17,658 nt of DNA from Candidatus Brocadiia bacterium (lineage in GTDB: Bacteria > Planctomycetota > MHYJ01 > WSZJ01): positions 1 to 17,658 of the forward strand of contig JABWAY010000041.1 of assembly GCA_013360825.1 (NCBI GenBank), read 5' to 3'. The first letter of the stretch is position 1, and every line of letters starts with the position of its first letter. Under the pieces are notes generated by a model, which saw only the letters and a list, made by a program, of their open reading frames with translations, was not told where the DNA came from and searched no databases. Shown here one piece after another: positions 7,976 to 13,582 of this stretch. The position numbers were made by a program, and so were the translations under genes.

Positions 7976-9178
7976 TCACCGCGCTTCGCGCAACTCCCGG
8001 GACAGCACCCCGGCCACCCCCACCATCGCCCCGATCCCCGCATACAGGAACAGCGCCGGGGCCGGGATCAGGTCCCCCAGGATCCCGGTCAGGAACACCG
8101 AGAGCGACGTGCATCCCCGGACCGTGAGCTGCACCAGCGAAAAGGCCCGCGCCCGCAGCTCGGGCGGAATGCGCTCCTGCACCAGCGCCGTCCGCGGAAC
8201 CGTGATCAGCGGAATCGTCAGCCCGTGCACGAACACCGCCGCGCACAACAGCGGGTACGACCGGATCCAGAAAAACGGAACGTAGGTCAACCCGTCGAGC
8301 AGCATCCCGACCAGGATCGTCCACCCCCGCGGCCACCGGTGCCCGAGGCGCGACACCAGAAGCGACCCGCCAAACCACCCGGCCGCCAGACACGCTTCGA
8401 ATAGCGCCAGGTGCCCGGCCCCGAGCCCGAACGTGCGCCGCAGGAGCAGCGCCGAGCCGACGATCGCAGGCCCCATGATGAACAGGTTGTCGACGGCGGT
8501 CAGGCCGAGCAGAACGCGGAAGAGCGGGCGGCGGAGGACGTCTCCGATGTGGGTCGAGCCGGCCGCCGGCCGCGGCTCCTGCGCGCGAGGCGGAGGGCGG
8601 ATCGCCGCGATGCACGCCGCCGACGCGAGGAAACTGAGGGCGTCGATCCCGACCAGCGCGACCATCAGTCCGATCGTGCCGCCGCCCTCTCCTCCGACCC
8701 CGAGGAAGGCCGCCGCCAGGAGCATTCCGGCGACCATCGCGACCTGGATCGAGGTCTGAAACAGCGCGTTGACGCGGAGGAGCGGCCGCCCCTCCGCGAG
8801 GTCCGGGATCAGCGCTTCCTGCGCCGGCCCGAACGCGGTGGACATCGTGAAATTCGCGAACGCCGCGGCGGCGAGCACGGGCCAGGAGAGCGCCCCGCAC
8901 CACCAGAGCAGGGGAACCGCCCCCAGGATGGCGGCGCGGGCGAGATCGCTCCCGATCATGACGCGCCGCCGATCCAGCCGGTCCGCCAGCCCGCCGGCCG
9001 CGGCGCTGAACAGCAGGAACGGCAGCGTCGCCGCGAGCTGGACCAGCCCCGCGCGAGTCCCCGATGTTTCGTCCGGGCCGAGCGAGAGGGCGAGGAAAAC
9101 GAGGACAGCAGAGAGAAGCGCGTCGCCGACCTGGGAGACCAGCTGCCCGGTCCAGAGAAGGCGCAGGTTCCGGTTCAT
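7976..9178 (-). CDS. Major facilitator superfamily transporter (MFS_3 / EntS-like)
   Basis: A 400-residue inner-membrane protein made almost entirely of hydrophobic segments, as expected for a 12-helix MFS carrier. The signature loop between helices 2 and 3 reads GGLADRLDRRR (62-72). A second-half counterpart is visible around LLVSRLGHRWPRG. The N-terminus NRNLRLLWTGQLVSQVGDALL is typical of the subgroup that includes enterobactin exporter EntS and macrolide efflux proteins. The ATG at 9178 overlaps the glycosyltransferase stop codon as ATGA, so translation is coupled. Last gene of a three-gene operon with a ChbG-like deacetylase and a glycosyltransferase, which suggests export of a small glycosylated product or of a lipid/sugar intermediate. 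The substrate is unknown. Confidence 0.85.
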   Translation of the reverse strand: MNRNLRLLWTGQLVSQVGDALLSAVLVFLALSLGPDETSGTRAGLVQLAATLPFLLFSAAAGGLADRLDRRRVMIGSDLARAAILGAVPLLWWCGALSWPVLAAAAFANFTMSTAFGPAQEALIPDLAEGRPLLRVNALFQTSIQVAMVAGMLLAAAFLGVGGEGGGTIGLMVALVGIDALSFLASAACIAAIRPPPRAQEPRPAAGSTHIGDVLRRPLFRVLLGLTAVDNLFIMGPAIVGSALLLRRTFGLGAGHLALFEACLAAGWFGGSLLVSRLGHRWPRGWTILVGMLLDGLTYVPFFWIRSYPLLCAAVFVHGLTIPLITVPRTALVQERIPPELRARAFSLVQLTVRGCTSLSVFLTGILGDLIPAPALFLYAGIGAMVGVAGVLSRELREAR

Positions 9179-10182
9179 GCAGAGCCGGGGCGGGACTCGA
9201 TCGCTTCCCTGTAGACCTCCAGCAGCGCGCGGATTTCCGCGGCGGGGTCGTGCTCCGCCCGGGCGCGGATCGCGCCGGCGGCCCCCATCAGCGCGCGGGC
9301 GCCGGGGTCGTCCCGGAGGCGGAGAGCCGCGGCGCGGAGACCTTCGTGGCCGGTGTACAGCAGTCCCGTGGACCCCGGGCGGACGACCGCGCGATTGGCC
9401 GGGATATCGGACGCGAGGACCGGCTTTGCGGAGAGCATCGCCTCCAGGATGGCGTTGCTCAGCCCCTCATGGCGGGAGGTGTTGAGGACGACGTCGGCAT
9501 CGGCGTAGGCCCCGCGCATGCGGGAGAGGGGGCGGATGTCGATGAAGCGGACCCAGGGGCGGCCCGCGGCGGCGGCGCGGACTCGCGCGGCGTACTCCGG
9601 GTCGAGTTCCGGCCCGGCCAGCACGAGGTCGACGTCGAGCCCGTCGAGCGCCTCGATCGCGTCGATCTGGCCTTTCACCTCGCGAAGTCCTGCGGGGAGC
9701 AGGAACACCGTCCTCCCATCCGGGATGGACAGGGTCTTGCGCAGGGACCACGCCGGCCCGGCGGGGAGATCCACGCCTTTGGGGACGACGCGGACGCGCG
9801 GCGCCAGGGAGGGATCGAGCGCCAGGACCGGGGCCGCCGCCCCGGCCGCGTGGACCACCAGCGCCCGCGCCGCACGGCACGCCTCGAGGATTTCGCCCCG
9901 CGTGTCCGGCCTCGCGAGATCGTCCGCGGTGTCGGTTCCCGTGAGGGAGACGACGAGGGGCTGATGCTGCCGGATCGGCCAGGCGCCGCGCCGTGCATGG
10001 AAGGCGTGCACGATCGCGGGTTCCCATGCGGACAGGATCGCGGGGACGTACGGGCCGAACGTCTCGTAGTCGACGATCCGTCCTTCGTGGCCCTCGCGCA
10101 CGAGTCCGGTGAGGATCCGGCGCGCGGAGGCGGCATTGCCGGTGAAGGTCGCGTAGCTCGGGACGACAAGCGCGATATCCAT
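9175..10182 (-). CDS. Glycosyltransferase, GT-B fold, GT4-like
   Basis: A 335-residue cytoplasmic or peripheral-membrane glycosyltransferase. The N-terminal half begins with a Rossmann strand and glycine loop (IALVVPSYATFTGNAASARR). The C-terminal half has LPAGLREVKGQIDAIEAL (162-179), the nucleotide-binding region LVLAGPELDPEY, and the GT4 E-x7-E motif in RHEGLSNAILEAMLSAKPV (Glu239 and Glu247). VHAFHARRGAW and VSLTGTDTADDLARP recall the TIGR04348/SenB-type subgroup of GT4-like enzymes, but no selenoneine genes are present, so I do not assign that function. The start ATG shares one base with the deacetylase stop (TGATG). The donor is probably a nucleotide sugar; acceptor unknown. Confidence 0.82.
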   Translation of the reverse strand: MDIALVVPSYATFTGNAASARRILTGLVREGHEGRIVDYETFGPYVPAILSAWEPAIVHAFHARRGAWPIRQHQPLVVSLTGTDTADDLARPDTRGEILEACRAARALVVHAAGAAAPVLALDPSLAPRVRVVPKGVDLPAGPAWSLRKTLSIPDGRTVFLLPAGLREVKGQIDAIEALDGLDVDLVLAGPELDPEYAARVRAAAAGRPWVRFIDIRPLSRMRGAYADADVVLNTSRHEGLSNAILEAMLSAKPVLASDIPANRAVVRPGSTGLLYTGHEGLRAAALRLRDDPGARALMGAAGAIRARAEHDPAAEIRALLEVYREAIESRPGSA

Positions 10183-11006
10183 CAGAGCTGGAGCCAGCTG
10201 GTGAGCGCGATTCCGCGCGAGACCAGGCCGTCCCGGAGCCGCGGGTCGAGAAGCGCTTCGAGCTCGATTTCCCGTTCGCCTGACGAGAACGGAATGGAGG
10301 AGGTGTCGGGGTACCCGGGATGGACGAGCAGTTCGGTGGTGCCGTGGGGAACGAGGTCGAGGAGGCGCAGGAGCGACCCCGCGTGGACGGCGCCGATGAG
10401 TCCGGCGCCGAGATGGGCGGCGGGCCAGATCCACCCGGCGGCGGCCCAGAGCGGCCGGGAGGCGGCGGACAGTTCGCGGAGGCGATTCAGAAACGGGGCC
10501 TTTTCCGGGCCGGCGACGACGGTGCCGTCGGGGTGTTCGAAGACGAGGCGGACCCTGCGGGCGACCGGGAGGGCAACCAGTCCGGCCGCGACGCGGGGAA
10601 CGAGGTGCAGGTGCTGGTGGCCGTCCACGTGGGAAGGCTCGATTCCGGCGGCGCGCATCCGGCCGAGCTGCGCGGAGGCTTCCTCGTGGATTTCAGCGGG
10701 GTCGAGCACGCCGGCCAGGGCGCGGCGCCAGGTCTCCTCCTTGCCGTGAAACTGGCCGTCGGCGCCCGTCAGCGTGCGATACCCGCCCCCCACGGGACGG
10801 CCCTCGCTGATGTTCAGGTGCAGCCCGACCGGGAACTCGCGGATCCGGGGATCGGCGACGGCGTCGTCGAATCCCGGGAAGTTCACGAGAAGCGAGGCGT
10901 CGGTGACGACCCCGCGGCGGGCGGCCTCGAAGATCCCGCGGTTCCGGGACGAGTCGGCGCCGAGGTCGTCGGCGTTGATGATCAGGCGGCGCGTGGGAGA
11001 GACCAT
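10182..11006 (-). CDS. ChbG/YdjC-family carbohydrate deacetylase
   Basis: A 274-residue metal-dependent deacetylase; the family removes N-acetyl groups from chito-oligosaccharides or related sugars, and its HpnK branch acts in hopanoid biosynthesis. NADDLG (11-16) carries the metal-binding Asp, GLHLN (61-65) the first conserved His, and HVDGHQHLH (126-134) the histidine cluster. HGTTELLVHPGYPD near the C-terminus is also family-typical. No signal peptide. The ATG at 11006 is supported by a consensus TATAAT only 13 nt upstream and by the motif starting immediately (RRLIINADDLG). Longer in-frame versions would run through the promoter. First gene of the operon; ChbG itself and HpnK are both possible relatives, and the substrate is unresolved. 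Confidence 0.82.
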   Translation of the reverse strand: MVSPTRRLIINADDLGADSSRNRGIFEAARRGVVTDASLLVNFPGFDDAVADPRIREFPVGLHLNISEGRPVGGGYRTLTGADGQFHGKEETWRRALAGVLDPAEIHEEASAQLGRMRAAGIEPSHVDGHQHLHLVPRVAAGLVALPVARRVRLVFEHPDGTVVAGPEKAPFLNRLRELSAASRPLWAAAGWIWPAAHLGAGLIGAVHAGSLLRLLDLVPHGTTELLVHPGYPDTSSIPFSSGEREIELEALLDPRLRDGLVSRGIALTSWLQL

Positions 11007-11019
11007 GGAGACGGCGGGG

Positions 11020-11025
11020 ATTATA
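11020..11025 (-). promoter_or_regulatory. Consensus -10 box for the deacetylase operon
   Basis: A perfect TATAAT on the minus strand ends 13 nt before the deacetylase ATG. It stands out in a very GC-rich setting. I find no good -35 at 16-18 nt upstream. The predicted leader is only about 6 nt and contains no ribosome-binding site. Confidence 0.45.
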
Positions 11026-11127
11026 CGCGGGCGGCTTCCGGCCGGCATCCCGCCGCGCCGGATCACGCCGCCCGCGCAGGCTGTTTCCCTCCCACCCCGC
11101 CTGCCGGGCGGAACGCTTCGATCCTCT

Positions 11128-11156
11128 TTGACACCCCCCTTCCCCACCGCCACAAT
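11128..11156 (+). promoter_or_regulatory. Promoter of the [2Fe-2S] subunit gene, leaderless layout
   Basis: Perfect TTGACA (11128-11133), a 17-nt spacer and CACAAT (11151-11156; 4 of 6) end 7 nt ahead of the ATG at 11164. The predicted start point falls at the start codon. It has the same geometry as the recQ promoter and no ribosome-binding site. Confidence 0.6.
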
Positions 11157-11163
11157 CGCCGCC

Positions 11164-11763
11164 ATGTCGACTGCGCGCGACGGAGGACTGAGCCGGCGGG
11201 ATTTTCTCGGCGTGACCGGCGCCCTGGCCGGTTCGGGGCTTCTGGGCGGCGCGGCAGGGGGTGGGGAGCCGCCGGCGGGGCCCGCGTCGATCGGCCCGGG
11301 AGCGATCCGCGTCGGGTTGCGAGTGAACGGGGTGCCGCGCGACGCCGACTGCGATGCCCGCGCGACGCTGCTGGACGTTCTTCGCGACGGGCTCGGGCTC
11401 ACGGGCGCGAAGCAGGCCTGCGACCGCGGGGAATGCGGCACGTGCACGGTCCTGCTCGACGGCCGCCCGGTGTACGCGTGCATGGTTCTGGCGCTTCAGG
11501 CGCGGAACCGTGAGGTGCGGACGATCGAAGGGCTGGCGAAGGGGGAGGTGCTGCATCCGGTGCAGCGGGCGTTCGTCGAGCACGATGCCTTCCAGTGCGG
11601 CTTCTGCACGCCGGGGCAGATCATGTCCGCGGTGGGCCTGCTGGAGCGTGCGCCGGCGGCGACGCCGGAGGACGTGGAGGCGGGGATGTGCGGGAACCTG
11701 TGCCGGTGTGCCGCGTACGTGCGGATCCGGGACGCGGTGAACGCGGTGGCGAAGGGGAAATAG
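11164..11763 (+). CDS. Tat-exported [2Fe-2S] subunit of a xanthine dehydrogenase-family molybdenum hydroxylase
   Basis: A 199-residue small subunit that passes electrons from the molybdenum centre through two [2Fe-2S] clusters. The N-terminus has a twin-arginine signal (SRRDFLG at 10-16, then a hydrophobic glycine-rich stretch), so the complex is probably periplasmic, like E. coli PaoA. The ferredoxin-like domain holds Cys86, Cys91, Cys94 and Cys106 (CDRGECGTC then YAC). The helical domain holds the second cluster: CGFCTPG (Cys145, Cys148) and CGNLCRC (Cys180, Cys182). All eight ligands are present and the length is normal for a Tat-bearing member. The large subunit follows after 2 nt. The Tat signal and the S-L gene order point to an aldehyde oxidoreductase-type enzyme; the substrate is unknown. 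Confidence 0.9.
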   Translation: MSTARDGGLSRRDFLGVTGALAGSGLLGGAAGGGEPPAGPASIGPGAIRVGLRVNGVPRDADCDARATLLDVLRDGLGLTGAKQACDRGECGTCTVLLDGRPVYACMVLALQARNREVRTIEGLAKGEVLHPVQRAFVEHDAFQCGFCTPGQIMSAVGLLERAPAATPEDVEAGMCGNLCRCAAYVRIRDAVNAVAKGK

Positions 11764-11765
11764 CG

Positions 11766-13097
11766 ATGCCGAAAACAAAACTTCGGATCGGGTGGCCCGG
11801 GAACTTCCGCGAGATCCAAGCCGAGATTCCCGCGGGGGATCCGCCGCCGTGGGACGCCGATTCGAAGCTGTCGGTGGTGGGGGCCCGGCTTCCCCGTGTG
11901 GAAGGGCCGGACAAGGTGACGGGGCGGGCGAAGTACACGTCGGACATGGCGCCGGCCGGAATGCTCACCGGGGGGGTGCTCCGGTCTCCGCACGCCCACG
12001 CGCGCGCGACGGCCCTGGACCTTGGGCCGGCGCGGAAACTGCCCGGGGTCAAAGCCGCGCTGGAACTCGAGCGGGAACCGCGCTATGCCGGGCAGGCCGT
12101 GGCGGCGGTGGCCGCCGAGTCGCCGCTCCAGGCCCAGGCGGCGCTCGACGCGATCGTGGTGACCTGGGAGGTCCTCCCCCACGTGACGGATCCCGAGGAG
12201 GCGCGGCGGCCGGATGCGCCGCGGGTCCTGGGAGGGCGCAACCCGAACGCCCGCGGGGGCGCGTCGGAGAACGCCGCGGACGAAGCCGCCTGCGGGCGTG
12301 CCCTCGCGGCGGCGAGCGCGTCTGTGGACCTGACCTTCCGGACGCCGGTGGTGGAGCACACCTGCCTGGAGAGTCACGGGTCCCTGGCGTCCTGGGAGGG
12401 GGATGCTCTGACGGTGTGGGACTCGACGCAGGCGGTCGCGTCGGTGCGGGACGGGCTGGCGCGGGGGCTGCAGGTGCCGGCGAACAGCGTGCGGGTCGTG
12501 AAGGAGCACATGGGGGGCGGATTCGGGTCGAAGCTGGGAATGGGGGAAACGGCGCTGATTGCGGCGCGGCTGGCGAAGGAGGCCGGGCGGCCGGTGCGGG
12601 TGTTGAACGACCGGAAGGCGGAGCAGACGACGGGGGGCAACCGGCCGTCGAGCGTGCAGCGGCTGCGGCTGGGCGCGGACAAGGCGGGGACGCTGTCGGT
12701 GATGTGGCTCGAGAGTTCGGGGACGGGAGGCGTGGGCGGGGGCGCGGGGTGTTCAGGGCCGTTCCGGACGCTGTATCGCGCCGGGGTCATGCGCGACGAG
12801 CACACCGACATCCTGACCAACGCCGGCCGGGCGCAGGCATTCCGCGCTCCCGGGCACGTGCAGGGGATGTTCGCCCTCGAGAGTGCGATCGACGCCCTCG
12901 CGATTGAGGCGGGGATCGACCCGCTGGAGTTCCGCCTCCGGAACGACGCCAGCGACCTCCGCCGCGCGGAGTACGCGGAGGGGGCCCGCCGGATCGCAAC
13001 AGGGCGGAGCGTCAGGCGGGCGAGGGGACGGATGTACAGGCGCTTGCGGGATCGCTGGACGCCCCGGCGCTCGCGCCCAGGCAGCACGCCAGCGTGA
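11766..13097 (+). CDS. Molybdopterin-binding large subunit of a Mo hydroxylase, C-terminally truncated
   Basis: The 443-residue reading frame is much shorter than the family's usual 700-780 residues. The ATG at 11766 has AGGGGA upstream and sits 2 nt after the small-subunit stop. Residues 40-140 form the aldehyde oxidase/xanthine dehydrogenase a/b hammerhead domain (DKVTGRAKYTSDM, YAGQAVAAVAAES). The first molybdopterin-binding region follows, with MGGGFGSKLG (249-258) and the FRAPG motif (359-363) before the stretch GMFALESAIDALAIEAGIDP. Family resemblance ends at GARRI, residue 410 (position about 12,996). The last 33 residues are arginine-rich and resemble nothing in the family. The whole second molybdopterin domain, including the catalytic Glu near the C-terminus, is missing, so this form cannot be active. 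See the breakpoint at 12,996-13,060. Confidence 0.82.
   Translation: MPKTKLRIGWPGNFREIQAEIPAGDPPPWDADSKLSVVGARLPRVEGPDKVTGRAKYTSDMAPAGMLTGGVLRSPHAHARATALDLGPARKLPGVKAALELEREPRYAGQAVAAVAAESPLQAQAALDAIVVTWEVLPHVTDPEEARRPDAPRVLGGRNPNARGGASENAADEAACGRALAAASASVDLTFRTPVVEHTCLESHGSLASWEGDALTVWDSTQAVASVRDGLARGLQVPANSVRVVKEHMGGGFGSKLGMGETALIAARLAKEAGRPVRVLNDRKAEQTTGGNRPSSVQRLRLGADKAGTLSVMWLESSGTGGVGGGAGCSGPFRTLYRAGVMRDEHTDILTNAGRAQAFRAPGHVQGMFALESAIDALAIEAGIDPLEFRLRNDASDLRRAEYAEGARRIATGRSVRRARGRMYRRLRDRWTPRRSRPGSTPA
12996..13060. other. Breakpoint between two truncated genes
   Basis: The plus-strand Mo-hydroxylase gene stops looking like its family at about 12,996. The minus-strand small membrane protein, read from the right, stops looking like a membrane protein at about 13,060. 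The 65 bp between belong to neither. No insertion-sequence end, tRNA or clear repeat is visible. G/C homopolymer runs appear less frequent to the right. This fits a deletion or translocation endpoint, or a chimeric join of two contigs. Confidence 0.55.
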
Positions 13098-13242
13098 GGG
13101 CCGCGAGCGTTCGGCTCTTGTGTCCGAACGCGAGGACCAGCAGGGCCATCACCGGCAGGACGCCGCACAAGACGATCGGCCAGTGCACGATCATCGCGTG
13201 CCGCGCGTTCGCGTCATTGAACAGGCTGAGCAGGTCGTTCAT
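13012..13242 (-). CDS. Small two-helix membrane protein, probably the N-terminal part of a longer gene
   Basis: A 76-residue reading frame starting at the ATG 13242, with GTGGAG about 7 nt upstream. NARHAMIVHWPIVLCGVLPV followed by a second hydrophobic stretch (RTLAALTLACCLGASAGA) resembles the first two helices of DUF2231-like planctomycete membrane proteins, which normally carry four or more helices. After residue 61 the sequence becomes SSDPASACTSVPSPA and stops. I think the natural gene was longer and was cut at the breakpoint near 13,060. Its start overlaps the end of the zinc-ribbon gene by 29 bp, so they are co-transcribed. The possibility that it is a complete small protein cannot be excluded. 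Confidence 0.5.
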   Translation of the reverse strand: MNDLLSLFNDANARHAMIVHWPIVLCGVLPVMALLVLAFGHKSRTLAALTLACCLGASAGASSDPASACTSVPSPA

Positions 13243-13582
13243 CGGTTGTCTCCACTCGTGGGCACGCCGCGCCGCACTCGGGGCACAGCGCGCTCACGTT
13301 TCCTCGGAGATCGTACCCGCAGGTTTCACACCTGACCGCCGGGTCGTCGGGCTCGCGGAGCGTGCGCACCATCAGCCAGACGATGGACCCGGAGACGGTG
13401 AGCCCGCCCACACCCATCGCGACGAACGTCACCGCCGCCTTCGCCCATTCCCACTTCGCCCCCGCGCCCAGCAGCGTCTGCGCGATGAACGGCGTCGCCC
13501 CGCACACCGCCAGCAGCAGCGTCAGCCCGCCCGAAACCATGAGCGCCGTCGACCCGGGGGATGGCCTGCCGCAGGGCGTCAC
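13214..13582 (-). CDS. Two-helix membrane protein with C-terminal zinc ribbon
   Basis: A 122-residue protein. Two hydrophobic segments (about 11-38 and 50-72) are followed by a cytoplasmic-looking zinc ribbon, CETCGYDLRGNVSALCPECG, with Cys85, Cys88, Cys100 and Cys103. The CxxCGYDLRG...CPECG form is very common in planctomycete (especially Phycisphaerae-type) membrane proteins and mostly marks uncharacterised genes. The start is GTG 13582, which overlaps the rarA stop codon as GTGA, so translation is likely coupled. Function unknown; zinc binding is well supported by the four cysteines. Confidence 0.7.
   Translation of the reverse strand: MTPCGRPSPGSTALMVSGGLTLLLAVCGATPFIAQTLLGAGAKWEWAKAAVTFVAMGVGGLTVSGSIVWLMVRTLREPDDPAVRCETCGYDLRGNVSALCPECGAACPRVETTDERPAQPVQ

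Noticed and set aside
9175..10182. Selenoneine pathway SenB assignment for the glycosyltransferase
   Set aside because: Some motif likeness, but no SenA- or SenC-like gene nearby and the partners are a deacetylase and an MFS exporter.
9064..10749. A long plus-strand frame opposite the glycosyltransferase operon
   Set aside because: No recognisable domain; the minus strand carries three motif-complete, overlapping genes.
12997..13097. The last 33 codons of the Mo-hydroxylase frame as a natural C-terminus
   Set aside because: Arginine-rich, unlike the family, and it begins exactly where homology fails in the middle of the usual domain.
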